A DNA stretch of 64,000 nt from assembly GCF_016587355.1 (NCBI RefSeq), contig NZ_BNJF01000001.1, positions 1,426,001 to 1,490,000 on the forward strand, in the 5' to 3' direction. Both the position numbers and the translations under genes were made by a program. The stretch comes from Ktedonospora formicarum. Lineage in GTDB: Bacteria > Chloroflexota > Ktedonobacteria > Ktedonobacterales > Ktedonobacteraceae. The notes beneath the pieces are model-generated. The model was given only the letters and a program-made list of their open reading frames with translations. It did no database searches and was not told the origin of the DNA. Shown piece after piece: positions 37,670 through 46,895 of the stretch (positions are counted from its first letter, which is position 1; every line of letters starts with the position of its first letter).

Positions 37670-37951
37670 TTAGTGGACAAGAGGGCTGGTACCCAGACCC
37701 ATAGGAACACCATGGCGGTAGGCTTCGGGGATCGTCACGCCGAGCACGCGCTGCATCGCCATAGTGTGACAACAATCGCCCCAATCATGGAAGAAGCGAC
37801 AGGTGCAATTCCACTCGCCATTATCGAAGGTTGTGGTATGTACATCGTTTTCGCCCTGGAAGTTGGCCTCGAAACGAGCAAACTGAATGCGCTCTGGCTC
37901 TTCCGCGTAACGCTTGGCTTTTGCAATTTTATTGATCATGCTAGAGTTCAT
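37670..37951 (-). CDS. SWIM zinc-finger protein
   Basis: About 93 residues. The SWIM motif CxCx(n)CxH is seen as NCTCRFFHDWGDCCH near residues 51-65. SWIM fingers bind DNA or proteins; the partner is unknown. ATG at 37951 was chosen because AAGGAG lies 10 bp upstream; a GTG at 37960 has only 1 bp spacing. The ribosome site falls inside the end of a possible upstream frame at 37941-38189, so coupling is possible. Confidence 0.8.
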   Translation of the reverse strand: MNSSMINKIAKAKRYAEEPERIQFARFEANFQGENDVHTTTFDNGEWNCTCRFFHDWGDCCHTMAMQRVLGVTIPEAYRHGVPMGLGTSPLVH

Positions 37952-38189
37952 GGTCTGCACTCTCCTTGAATTCTAAAACCACTACCGTACCACTTACCGT
38001 TTCATCAACGGGCCTGCCCACGTTACCTACACCGATGTAGGCTCGCGAACACGGCACCAAACGCTCAAAAAAGAGATGCGGCCTCCTTTCTTCGCCGAGC
38101 AAATACCGCTCAAAATCCAAAACGGAAACGGTCCACACGTCCCAACTCGAAATGCGGGATGGAGCAAATGAAGGGATGTTCCCGACCAC
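37941..38189 (-). CDS. Possible 82-residue protein ahead of the SWIM gene
   Basis: Minus-strand frame ending TAG at 37941, overlapping the SWIM start. It has mixed composition and looks protein-like (LDFERYLLGEERRPHLFFERL), but it has no Shine-Dalgarno and only a GTG start. No family recognised. It lies just after the terminator at 38227-38250, so if translated it depends on read-through. Alternative: an untranslated leader. Confidence 0.35.
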   Translation of the reverse strand: MVGNIPSFAPSRISSWDVWTVSVLDFERYLLGEERRPHLFFERLVPCSRAYIGVGNVGRPVDETVSGTVVVLEFKESADHEL

Positions 38190-38226
38190 GTTAGAGCGAA
38201 TATACAGTTTTCAAGGTATAAAAAAA

Positions 38227-38250
38227 CACCAGGGTGAGATATCCCTAGTG
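38227..38250 (-). terminator. Attenuator-like terminator
   Basis: On the minus strand CACTAGGG (38243-38250) pairs with CCCTGGTG (38227-38234) through an 8-nt loop, followed by seven T (complement of 38220-38226). It lies between a promoter at 38446-38474 and the SWIM gene, so it could control read-through into that gene. Confidence 0.6.
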
Positions 38251-38257
38251 CGTGCCG

Positions 38258-38341
38258 CTATGCATCGGTATTCGTCTCAGCAACCACCCGCAACGTGACA
38301 TTGTCCCGATAATGTGGTGATGATGTTGAGACTGAATCCAT
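38258..38341 (-). CDS. Possible 27-residue leader peptide
   Basis: ATG at 38341 to TAG at 38258, 7 bp before the terminator stem. The peptide ends LRVVAETNTDA. The Shine-Dalgarno is weak (GGGG). The layout of promoter, short frame and terminator resembles a transcription attenuator, but no codon run for one amino acid is seen. Tentative. Confidence 0.3.
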   Translation of the reverse strand: MDSVSTSSPHYRDNVTLRVVAETNTDA

Positions 38342-38445
38342 AAGCAGAAGACCCCTACTCGTACATTCGAGTGACTACGCCAGTGAAGTCATTTCATGGC
38401 TTCCTGACATGGATGCCTGACCAATAGTTGTCTTGCGATGAGTTG

Positions 38446-38474
38446 ATTATACCACAGAGGACAACGAAAGTCTA
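38446..38474 (-). promoter_or_regulatory. Likely promoter for the SWIM leader
   Basis: On the minus strand TAGACT (38469-38474), 17-bp spacer, perfect TATAAT (38446-38451). Points toward the leader peptide, the terminator and the SWIM gene. The stretch 38475-38683 holds nothing else that I can support. Confidence 0.5.
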
Positions 38475-38683
38475 CCCTTTAGCGCCTTTCCAACTCCAGA
38501 CAGATAATAAAACCGAATTTCCAGCTCATGCAACGTTTACAGAGCAGTACATTCGCTGTGGGCAATTTCATATTCTACAAATGGCTCTGTTAACAGAATA
38601 TGAGGCCAGCTATCGGATACACTCAGTGCTAGAAGCACTACTTGTGCATGTCCCATCCGCTCCTTCTCTCTGGAGGCCAATTC

Positions 38684-40552
38684 ATGAATAGGAAAAAGCG
38701 CTCTTCACTTACCATACTACTGCTAACACTGATAGCCGTTAGCGCCCTACTTAACGCCTGCTCAACTGGCGGCAATGATAGCAACAATAATAGCGATATA
38801 TACGACAATTCTGGCTCACGTACAGCGCCCACACGCAAGCCTGGCCCACTCTCAGATCAGCCACTAGAGGCCCAGGCAGCGGTTATTGGCACACCTCTCG
38901 CAACGACAAATCAATTTGTACTGACCTTTACGCTAGCTTTCGACGATGACGCCATGAATACCTTCGTTGGGCAACTCTATAACCCTGGAACGCCTCAGTA
39001 TCGCAAATTCCTGACGCCTCAACAGATTACACAGCGCTTCGCGATGCCTGATGCGCAGACCAAACAAATACAGGACTGGCTTGCTCAACAGGGATACACA
39101 GAGATCAGCGTTGATTCCCTACATACAGCAATCAAGGCCAAAGCTACAGTTGGCACCATTGAGAGTTCGCTGGGCACCAGACTCTACGCCTTCAAACTCC
39201 TGGACAAACAGTTCTATATGCAGAACAAAGAACCCCATCTCCCCTCCTCTATAGCTCCCTATGTGCAGACCATCTCTGGCTTGAATAACCTTGCCCTCCC
39301 CAATATCCGTCCCCCACGTCAGAGCACGCAGCAGCAACAATTGGGCCAGGAGGGAGACTGCGCCTCCTATGGAGCCCAGCAAACCCTGACCCATACTAAG
39401 CTGGCCTCTGCCTATCGCCTCAACGCTCTTTACCAGCAGGGTCTTAAGGGACAGGGAATGACAGTTGGTATCGCGGAGTTCGGCGATCCCTACGATATCA
39501 ACGACATCAAGAATTACATGTCTTGTACAGGTCAGCCCATGCCCACAATCCAGAATATTGATGTTGGAACACCCTTACCTCCGGGAACCGGCGAGGGCGA
39601 GGCCACAATGGATATTGAACTTGTAGCGGGACTGGCTCCCCAGGCGACAATCCTGGTCTATCAGACTCAACTGCAAAGCGATGGCACTCTCACCTCGGAA
39701 ATCGAGTCGTTCGCGCAGTCTATGATCGATGTTTTCAACCGCGTCGCCAGTGATAACAAAGTCCAGGTTCTAAGCGTGAGCTACGGACTGGGAGAAGAAA
39801 TGTTCAGTGCGAGTGACCAGATCGCCATTAATAATAGCCTGCGTACACTGGCAGCGGAAGGCATTTCGGTCTTCATCAGTAGCGGCGACTGCGGCGCGTA
39901 CAGCTTGCGCACACGTGTACCATTGATCGCAGAGGTCTCCTTCCCCGGGAGCGCTCCCTATGCCATCTCGGTTGGCGGCACCTACCTTCAGGTCAATGAT
40001 AGTCAGCAGCGGACCAGCGAGACCGTCTGGGGTGGCGATGATGGCACCCCAGTCTGTCAGAACTCATGGGGAACCGGTGGCGGCGTAAGTCAGAATCCAT
40101 CCTTTATGCTTCCCTCCTGGCAGGCAGGGCATGGTGTTTCAACAGCCTACGATGGCACTCTCAAAGGAGTCTTCGTGCGCTCCCTACCACCACAGATTCT
40201 CAAGGCACCCAATGGCCTGCGCCAGATTCCGGATGTCGCGGCGGCGGCCTATCCAAACATTGCTATCTACTACGATAGCGCATGGGTGCGGAGTGGTGGT
40301 ACCAGCGCGGCGGCGCCCATCATGGCTGCGGGTACGCTCCTGATCGATCAGGGGCTCAAGCAAAGCCGGAAGAGTTACATTGGTGGTGTGCCTGAGTTCT
40401 ATCACTTAGCCAATCAAGCGGGCAGCAATACACCTTATACCGATATCACTCAGGGCGACAATCTCTTCTATCCTGCGACTGCGGGATGGGACTACACCAC
40501 TGGTTGGGGTACACCGAATTTCGATGTGATGCTCAATCTGGAGAAGGCATAA
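38684..40552 (+). CDS. S53 family protease (kumamolisin-like), lipoprotein
   Basis: A 622-residue secreted serine-carboxyl protease. The start at 38684 has GGAGG 8 bp upstream and gives a lipoprotein signal with lipobox LLNAC at residues 16-20, so it is membrane-tethered outside. Then comes a pro-kumamolisin activation domain (about 70-220) and the S53 catalytic domain. The Glu-Asp pair is in GEATMDIELVAG, the oxyanion Asp in ISSGDCGA, the nucleophile Ser in SGGTSAAAPIMA, and a calcium site near the end around DITQGDN and GWDYTTGWGTPN. These enzymes usually work at acid pH, which fits an acidic soil organism; that is inference. Confidence 0.9.
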   Translation: MNRKKRSSLTILLLTLIAVSALLNACSTGGNDSNNNSDIYDNSGSRTAPTRKPGPLSDQPLEAQAAVIGTPLATTNQFVLTFTLAFDDDAMNTFVGQLYNPGTPQYRKFLTPQQITQRFAMPDAQTKQIQDWLAQQGYTEISVDSLHTAIKAKATVGTIESSLGTRLYAFKLLDKQFYMQNKEPHLPSSIAPYVQTISGLNNLALPNIRPPRQSTQQQQLGQEGDCASYGAQQTLTHTKLASAYRLNALYQQGLKGQGMTVGIAEFGDPYDINDIKNYMSCTGQPMPTIQNIDVGTPLPPGTGEGEATMDIELVAGLAPQATILVYQTQLQSDGTLTSEIESFAQSMIDVFNRVASDNKVQVLSVSYGLGEEMFSASDQIAINNSLRTLAAEGISVFISSGDCGAYSLRTRVPLIAEVSFPGSAPYAISVGGTYLQVNDSQQRTSETVWGGDDGTPVCQNSWGTGGGVSQNPSFMLPSWQAGHGVSTAYDGTLKGVFVRSLPPQILKAPNGLRQIPDVAAAAYPNIAIYYDSAWVRSGGTSAAAPIMAAGTLLIDQGLKQSRKSYIGGVPEFYHLANQAGSNTPYTDITQGDNLFYPATAGWDYTTGWGTPNFDVMLNLEKA

Positions 40553-40581
40553 TACGCCCAAAGCAGATAAACTAAACGATT

Positions 40582-40620
40582 TGGTCAGAGGATGTAATTT
40601 CATGATACATCCTCTGACCA
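40582..40620. terminator. Bidirectional hairpin between the protease and ABC genes
   Basis: A perfect 15-bp stem (40582-40596 with 40606-40620) in the 78 bp between two convergent stop codons. Confidence 0.7.
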
Positions 40621-40630
40621 GACCATTTTC

Positions 40631-41434
40631 TTAATACTGACCTAGTGTTCCCTGACGGCGCGCAACCTGTTCACAGAGCTTGAAGATCACCCAACCAATG
40701 AAGCAGTACGCCAGTGAGTTGAACAATAGCCAGGTAAGATCACCATTCCACCACACCTCAGCTAGCGTCGTTTGCGTCAATAAGACCTCGCGCAAGACAA
40801 TAATTCCTTGCGTAATCGGTAGCGTTTTAGCAATGAACGCCAGCCAGGATGGGAAAACACTTACAGGTAACAGCGCTCCGGTCATAAAGAGCATTATGTT
40901 CTGCGCTAGGTCTCCCAACGACTCGACCTGCTTGAAAACCAAGCCCGCTCCGGTCAAGATCAGCGTAAAACCAAAGAAGCCAAGCAATGTCAGCAGGATG
41001 ACTGGAATACTCTCCCAACGCAGAGGTAAGGCTATATGCAAGACGCCCATCAAAATTAGGGTTGGGAACAACACTAGAATGGTTGTGGTAAAGAGCATCG
41101 CCAGCATACGACCTATGAGCAAGATCTCGACAGGCACAGGGCTCATATACATTTGCTCTAGGGTTCCAGCAGACGCCTCACCCACCAGATCTGCTCCTGT
41201 ATAGATAATGACAATGCGAGCATAAAACCATACCACATAGCCGATCAGAAGTTCTGGCATTTCCTGGGGGTTGAAACTTCCTCGCCCAAAGAAGAAAGCA
41301 ACACCCACAAAAATCAGCATGACTGTCAGGAGCTGCACAATCACATTAAAACGATAATCCCAGAAGATCAGGAAACGCTTACGCGTCTCGTTATACAGCA
41401 CAGTAAAAGGCAGACTAAGCATGGACAGCGACAT
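40631..41434 (-). CDS. ABC-2 type transporter permease
   Basis: A 267-residue membrane protein with six hydrophobic helices, including GYVVWFYARIVIIYT and LILTGAGLVFKQVESL, the usual ABC2_membrane pattern. It pairs with the ATPase upstream: AAGGAGGAGAATC ahead of its ATG is inside the ATPase gene end, and the two overlap by 20 bp. This pairing is typical of drug or polysaccharide exporters of the DrrAB/NodIJ kind. Substrate unknown. Confidence 0.88.
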   Translation of the reverse strand: MSLSMLSLPFTVLYNETRKRFLIFWDYRFNVIVQLLTVMLIFVGVAFFFGRGSFNPQEMPELLIGYVVWFYARIVIIYTGADLVGEASAGTLEQMYMSPVPVEILLIGRMLAMLFTTTILVLFPTLILMGVLHIALPLRWESIPVILLTLLGFFGFTLILTGAGLVFKQVESLGDLAQNIMLFMTGALLPVSVFPSWLAFIAKTLPITQGIIVLREVLLTQTTLAEVWWNGDLTWLLFNSLAYCFIGWVIFKLCEQVARRQGTLGQY

Positions 41435-42380
41435 GATTCTCCTCCTTCTCCATCAAGCGCAAAAAGACCTGCTCTAGATCCGGCTCAACCCGGTGCACAT
41501 CCAGTAAGGCAAATCCCTGGTGGCGCAAGCGCTCCAACAACACATATAGCTCCTCTTGTCGCTCTACGGCTCCAGAGAGAAGCGTGGAACCATCCTCTTC
41601 GGTAACCTCAAAGTCAGAGCACGCCTCCATTACAGCCTGACGATGCCGCCCCTGCACACGAATATGATAATGCTCCTCGCGGAAGAGCGAGAGAAGGTCC
41701 GAGAGCGTCTGGGAAGTCAGAAGGCGTCCACGCCGCATAATCGCAACCCGTTGACACAACTCCTGAGCGATATCAAGCTGATGTGTGGTTAAGATGACCG
41801 TCTTCCCCTGCTCATGGGCAAGATTCATAATCCATGTCTTTAATGTATGCGCAGCCTGGACATCCAAACCTAGTGTTGGCTCATCGAGTAGCACAATCGA
41901 TGGATCAGCGATCAGCGCGCAAGCGATGGCAACCTTCTGCTGCATTCCACGTGAGAAGAAACGGAGGTTCATATCGCGCTGCTCCCAGAGATCAAGCTCA
42001 CGTAGGAGCCGTTCCGCACGCGACCGCACCTCCTTCCCAGGACAACCCTTCAGTCGCCCAAAGTAGAGCAGGTTTTGCCATGCTGATAGACGCCAGTAGA
42101 CATTACGTGTCCCTTCCAGCACAGCTCCTATCTGACGCATCGCCAACGAACGCTCTCGCTGCACATCATAGCCATTTATCCGTAGGCGACCACTCGAAGG
42201 AATTATCAGCCCACACAGCATCTTAATAGTAGTCGTTTTGCCCGCACCATTGGCCCCAAGAAAACCAAAGACCTGACCCGGAGGTACAGAGAGACTCAAA
42301 TTGTCCACGGCGATAAAGTCCACCCCTCGCCGCTGATGATAGACCTTACTCAGCCCAGAAATCTCAATCGCGGGCCGCAT
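41415..42380 (-). CDS. ABC transporter ATP-binding protein (DrrA/NodI-like)
   Basis: About 321 residues. Walker A GANGAGKTTTIKML, signature FSRGMQQKVAIA, Walker B VLLDEPTLGLD, then a C-terminal extension of about 100 residues seen in exporters of the DrrA/CcmA group. ATG at 42380 was chosen: GGAGG lies 6 bp upstream. The frame starts 18 bp earlier in another codon. It powers the permease whose start it overlaps. Confidence 0.92.
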   Translation of the reverse strand: MRPAIEISGLSKVYHQRRGVDFIAVDNLSLSVPPGQVFGFLGANGAGKTTTIKMLCGLIIPSSGRLRINGYDVQRERSLAMRQIGAVLEGTRNVYWRLSAWQNLLYFGRLKGCPGKEVRSRAERLLRELDLWEQRDMNLRFFSRGMQQKVAIACALIADPSIVLLDEPTLGLDVQAAHTLKTWIMNLAHEQGKTVILTTHQLDIAQELCQRVAIMRRGRLLTSQTLSDLLSLFREEHYHIRVQGRHRQAVMEACSDFEVTEEDGSTLLSGAVERQEELYVLLERLRHQGFALLDVHRVEPDLEQVFLRLMEKEENHVAVHA

Positions 42381-42522
42381 GTCTTCCTCCCGATACATAC
42401 TAGCAATCTCCTTTGCTCATTGTTTCTGAGCAACAGTGTAGCCACCAACCTGGCAAGGAGACACCTATCGAAAGTTAGGAAAATGGGTAGGATCATGTGG
42501 AAGAGTAGGTGAGATAATTTTA

Positions 42523-45222
42523 TCAGGACAGCAGGTCCAGTTCACGCGCACGCGCCACAGCTTGAGTGCGACTGCGTACACTCAATTTGGAGTAGATCGC
42601 GTTCACATACCACTTAACAGTTCCCAGGGTAAGCACCAGTTGTTCGGCAATATCGCGATTGGAGAGACCAGCAGCTAGTAGACGGAGAATCACTAGTTCG
42701 CGCTCACGAAGCGGCTCGACAAGTTCTGAGGAAACGCTGACTTCGGGGCCGGATGGAAACGCTAACAATAAACGCCTGGCATACGCACCTACGTCATCAT
42801 GCTTGGACAGAGTACGCAGCAAAGGGATCAAGAGAGCGCCCTGCTCTACAAAGGTCCGCACATAACCCTCTGATTGTGCCTGCTGAAGGGTGTTGATTAG
42901 TTGCTTTAACGCTTCCTGCTCCTGTTCTTGCGCCACATAGGCAAGCACATCCAGGCTCGAGAGCGCGATAGAATAATGCCCAAGGCGTCTCGCGCGCGAA
43001 CTCTCAAGAAGGGGGTGAAGCAGGCGTTGGGCCTCGCGATATTGACCGCGCGCGATCAATACTCTGATGAAAAGCTCCTGGCGCACCAGTTCTAGCAGTG
43101 ACTCCTCCGCGAAGCGGCGCTCGCGCACCCAATCCTCAACCATATCATATTCTCCCTGCCACGCATGCAACCGCTGCCGCCCAATATCCAGTCGCGTGAC
43201 CAGTAGATCCAGATCGGCAGAGGAGTAAAGCGCTATCTCATCACGCGCTTTTGTGACCACCTGTAATGCTTCATCGAGCATCTGAAAAGCTTGAGCTCGT
43301 TCACCATGTACGTGTAGCGCTTTCGCCAAGGCGAGATAGCTATCGCATATGTGCCGTGTGTGCCCCCACTGTTCGCATAGGCGTAGACCCTCTCGGGCCT
43401 CCTCTACAGCAGCCTCAACTTCATTTCTCTCTAGAAAAATGTCTGCGAGGAAGGCATGCGCTTTACCAGCCGTCGGCAACGTGCGTCCCTCCTGCCGGGC
43501 GTAGCGTAACGCCAGGCGGTAATGTTGCTCGGCGTCGCGCAAACGCCCTTGTAGGCCCAACAAGCTGCCCAGGCTTGCTAAGGTTGTTGAGGCTACAAAA
43601 TAGTTTTCCGCCTGTACATTGTAGCGCACGGCCTGGATAAAAGCATCTTGTGCGGCTATCAACGCCTCCTGCCTCATCAGGGCATCGCCAAGATTGAGCG
43701 CGGCAATACCTCGTCCGATAGAATCATGGGCGGGCAGAAGTTCGAGAGCCTGGCGCGAGAGCGAGATAGCCTCCTCCACCTCCCCACCAACATTGACAAC
43801 GACTGTTGAGCGTAAAGCCGCCAGCCGCCCTATCCATTGATCCACATCCTCCAATACTTCTGGCATGTTTGCTTCGGCAATCTGTAACAGTTCTTCCACC
43901 TCATGAAAACGCGAACTGACAAGCAATGCCAACGCGGATGCCAGTGCGATATCAGGAGTTCGCCTCAAGTGCTCTGGTAGGCGCTTTGTCCATGAGAGAA
44001 GAAGGGAAGCATCGCCACGCAATACAAGTGACTGAGAGTGTTCGACGATGAGGTCTATCGCATGAGCTGTATTTACAGCATCATCTGGCAGTGCCAACAA
44101 ATGTGTCATCGCCTCAGGCAAGAAAGAGTGCTGCTCATACCAGGATGCAGCACGACGATGAAGCTCAGGCAACATAGGGGCAGAGCCTCGCGTTAATTGG
44201 TAGCGCAACAGGTCAACAAAAAGAGCATGATAGCGATACCAACGCCGCTCATTGTCCAGTGGGAGCAGGAAAAGATTTGCGCGCTCCAACTTTTCTAACA
44301 TCGCATGTGAGTTCTGCTGTCCTGTAACCGCCACGCATAGAGGAGCACAGAGTTGAGTGAGTATGGAGGTCCGAAGCAGAAACTCCTGAATTTCAGGAGG
44401 TTGCCACTGCAATACTTCTGCGAGCAGGTACTCCAGAATATAACGATCCTGGCCGCTAAACAGGCGCGCCAGAGGTGCAAGATCACTCTGAGGTTGCCTC
44501 TGAAGTGAAAGCGCGGCCAATTGTAAACCAGCAATCCAGCCTTCAGTCCGCTCAGCAAGCGCGAGAGCATCCTCGTGCTGGAGAGAGAGAGCCATTACAT
44601 TGCGTAAAAATGCTACTGCCTCATCAGGAGTAAACCGCAAATCCAGGGTGCGCAATTCGAGCAATCCGCCATGTGCGCGCAAGCGAGCTAGAGGCAAAGG
44701 CGGATCTGTCCGACCCGCGATAACCAGATGTATCTGTGGCGGGACACGCTCAAGGAAGAAAGCCAGAGAGTTATGAACCTCGTCGGAGGTCAACACGTGA
44801 TAATCATCCAGGACCAGGATCATATCTGAAGGGATAGTCGCGAGATCATTGAGCAGAGAAATTAAGATCGACGCGGCGGGTAAGCTCTGGGGAGCCAGGA
44901 GGAATCCCAACGCATCCCCTCCCACCTGTGGATAGAGTGTCTGTAGAGTGGCAATTATGTACCGCCAGAAGCGCGTAAACTCGTCATCGCCCTCATCTAG
45001 TGAGAGCCAGGTGCATGGCAGCGTGGTAGAACTAAACCATTCAGCCAGAAGAAAGGTCTTGCCAAAGCCCGCTGGTGTCGAGAGCAAGGTGAGTGTATAC
45101 CGCTTTGCCTGCTCAAGGCGCGCGACCAATCTGGCACGCACCACAAGCTCACCCCGTCTCCATGGAGGGGTGAGCTTGGTCAGCAATAAATTATCCCACT
45201 CTAATCGCTCTTCGTTGCTCAT
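42523..45222 (-). CDS. MalT-like LuxR transcriptional regulator
   Basis: About 899 residues. The N-terminal STAND ATPase has Walker A TPAGFGKTFLLAEW and Walker B ILVLDDYHVL, followed by a winged-helix part, then an array of TPR-like helical repeats from about 420 to 820 with tandem pairs such as AALNLGDALMRQEALIAAQ. A LuxR-type DNA-binding domain ends the chain (RERELVILRLLAAGLSNRDI, GTVKWYVNAIYSKL). This is a signal-triggered activator of the MalT class. It follows the GT4 gene at 50 bp on the same strand. ATG at 45222 has GGGGAG 3 bp upstream; a GTG at 45237 is the alternative. Confidence 0.9.
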   Translation of the reverse strand: MSNEERLEWDNLLLTKLTPPWRRGELVVRARLVARLEQAKRYTLTLLSTPAGFGKTFLLAEWFSSTTLPCTWLSLDEGDDEFTRFWRYIIATLQTLYPQVGGDALGFLLAPQSLPAASILISLLNDLATIPSDMILVLDDYHVLTSDEVHNSLAFFLERVPPQIHLVIAGRTDPPLPLARLRAHGGLLELRTLDLRFTPDEAVAFLRNVMALSLQHEDALALAERTEGWIAGLQLAALSLQRQPQSDLAPLARLFSGQDRYILEYLLAEVLQWQPPEIQEFLLRTSILTQLCAPLCVAVTGQQNSHAMLEKLERANLFLLPLDNERRWYRYHALFVDLLRYQLTRGSAPMLPELHRRAASWYEQHSFLPEAMTHLLALPDDAVNTAHAIDLIVEHSQSLVLRGDASLLLSWTKRLPEHLRRTPDIALASALALLVSSRFHEVEELLQIAEANMPEVLEDVDQWIGRLAALRSTVVVNVGGEVEEAISLSRQALELLPAHDSIGRGIAALNLGDALMRQEALIAAQDAFIQAVRYNVQAENYFVASTTLASLGSLLGLQGRLRDAEQHYRLALRYARQEGRTLPTAGKAHAFLADIFLERNEVEAAVEEAREGLRLCEQWGHTRHICDSYLALAKALHVHGERAQAFQMLDEALQVVTKARDEIALYSSADLDLLVTRLDIGRQRLHAWQGEYDMVEDWVRERRFAEESLLELVRQELFIRVLIARGQYREAQRLLHPLLESSRARRLGHYSIALSSLDVLAYVAQEQEQEALKQLINTLQQAQSEGYVRTFVEQGALLIPLLRTLSKHDDVGAYARRLLLAFPSGPEVSVSSELVEPLRERELVILRLLAAGLSNRDIAEQLVLTLGTVKWYVNAIYSKLSVRSRTQAVARARELDLLS

Positions 45223-45271
45223 ACGCTCCCCACGCACAAGCGTCTACTCGCCTGGTTCATCCGCATGACTT

Positions 45272-46495
45272 CTACTGCGCGAGCAAGCAATTTGCCTCAT
45301 CCACCAGGACATTATAGAGGTGATGAACCTGTTCAGCTACATGCGCCCACCCAAATTGTAACACGGAAGAACGTGCAGCAACACTCATATGTTGGCGTAG
45401 CGCAGGATCACGCAGGAGAGCATCAAGCCGCTCCGCGAAGAAACCGGGACAGCGCGAAACAAGAAAACCAGTTTTTTCATGCTGCACCACCGTCATCAAG
45501 CCACCCGCGCGCGTTGCCACTACTGGAGTACCGCAGGCTAATGACTCCACAGCAGCAAAGCCAAAGCTCTCATGGTAAGAAGGCACTACCGTCACATCGG
45601 CGGCGCTATAAAGCAGTGGCATACAGGTCTGCGGTTGCGCTTCCAGAAAGCGAACCCGCTCAGCAATTCCGAGTTGTACAGCCAGTTCGCGTAATTTGTA
45701 GACATCCTCATCCTGCCCAGAACGCCCCCCCACGATCACAACCAGAGCATCCTCTTTCATTAGCGAGGCGGCACGCAATAAGACATCAGGTCCCTTGAAA
45801 GGGTCAAGCCTCCCGGCAAAGAGAAGTAGTGGTCTTGATGTCTCCAGGCCCAATTTGGCACGCGCATTTTCCTTCTCATGAGCCGCAAAAAGCTCTAGAT
45901 CCACGCCACAAGGGATCACACTTACGGAATTCGACGCAGCACCACAGAAGCGCAAGAGTTGCGAGCGTTCATCGCTGGTCGCAGCAATAATGTGGTCCAC
46001 TTGCTGGACAAGTTGTTGTTCCATCTCCAAACGCAGGGGTGGTTCGGGTTCATCAGGATGGGCCATCTGTTTGAGGCGAGCCAGAGTATGGAACATGGTA
46101 ACATGAGGCACATTCCAGCGCTCGGCTAGAGTTAGAGCAGCAACCCCGGAAAGCCAATAATGACTATGCACCACGTCATAGTAGCCATCCTCGCTACTTC
46201 TAAACTCTTCTATCTGGCGAGCAAAGGTGGGCAAATATTGATAGAGGTGATGCTTATGAACAGGAGACTGTGGGCCTGCTGAAATGTGGATGACGCGAAC
46301 CAGGCTATCGAGTTGTACAATCTGGGGAAGCTGTGGATCACTACACCGGGTAAAAATGTCGACTTTGATTCCACGACGCGCGAGCGCAGCGGCCAGGGCA
46401 CGGATGTAAATGTTCATGCCACCAGCATCCTTGGTCCTCCCAGGGGTATCAAGCGGAGAGGTATGGACACTGAGCATGGCTACAGAGTAGGGCAT
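45272..46495 (-). CDS. Glycosyltransferase family 4 (MshA/sucrose-phosphate-synthase-like)
   Basis: About 407 residues. The N-terminal half has SPLDTPGRTKDAGGMNIYI, typical of MshA-like and sucrose-phosphate synthase enzymes. The donor half has FAGRLDPFKGPDVLL, VPSYHESFGFAAVESLACGTPVV with the Glu motif. The frame is open to 46573 but ATG at 46495 has GAGGAG 10 bp upstream. The acceptor is not deducible; mycothiol synthesis needs other genes not seen here. It is followed closely by the MalT-like regulator. Confidence 0.88.
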   Translation of the reverse strand: MPYSVAMLSVHTSPLDTPGRTKDAGGMNIYIRALAAALARRGIKVDIFTRCSDPQLPQIVQLDSLVRVIHISAGPQSPVHKHHLYQYLPTFARQIEEFRSSEDGYYDVVHSHYWLSGVAALTLAERWNVPHVTMFHTLARLKQMAHPDEPEPPLRLEMEQQLVQQVDHIIAATSDERSQLLRFCGAASNSVSVIPCGVDLELFAAHEKENARAKLGLETSRPLLLFAGRLDPFKGPDVLLRAASLMKEDALVVIVGGRSGQDEDVYKLRELAVQLGIAERVRFLEAQPQTCMPLLYSAADVTVVPSYHESFGFAAVESLACGTPVVATRAGGLMTVVQHEKTGFLVSRCPGFFAERLDALLRDPALRQHMSVAARSSVLQFGWAHVAEQVHHLYNVLVDEANCLLAQ

Positions 46496-46895
46496 AATAG
46501 GATAGCTCCTCGTTTCTTCGATTGTTATCTTATTGTTGGTTGCAGATACGCGGCCAGCGCCCTTCGCTGGCATACAATATGCTTGTGGACAACATCTGGC
46601 GCTCCTTTCTGAAACTTACTCTTATTTGAAAACTATGGCGGGTTTGGGGTTGATACGAAAACCAACGGCACCTGTAAGGTTGCTAGCGTTGACCTCCGCG
46701 CGGGGCACAACGCGCTCAGGTTTTCGTACCAGTAATTTGTGCGCACCACCATTTAGACGGCAAAGGTTTTCGCATAAGATACTCAGCCATCTCTTAAGGA
46801 AAACAATAGCCGGGCTTCTTCTATTTCACGCGGTATTGTGAGGGAAAGTAACTGGGGAACAGGCTCACCATTGAACCATCTCAGCAACATCACCA
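46496..46895. other. Intergenic region carrying a dispersed repeat
   Basis: About 400 bp between two minus-strand genes. It holds the element at 46651-46775 and nothing else supported. Confidence 0.45.
46651..46775. repeat. Dispersed palindromic repeat, copy at 46.7 kb
   Basis: ATACGAAAACCA (46653-46664) faces GGTTTTCGTA (46719-46728), a perfect 10-bp inverted pair 54 bp apart. Beyond it come CACCACCATTTAGACGGC (46744-46761) and AAGGTTTTCG. GTTGCTAGCGTTGACC lies between the arms. Shares blocks with the 35.4-kb copy; shorter relatives occur at 4985-5045 and 20996-21045. Confidence 0.55.
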
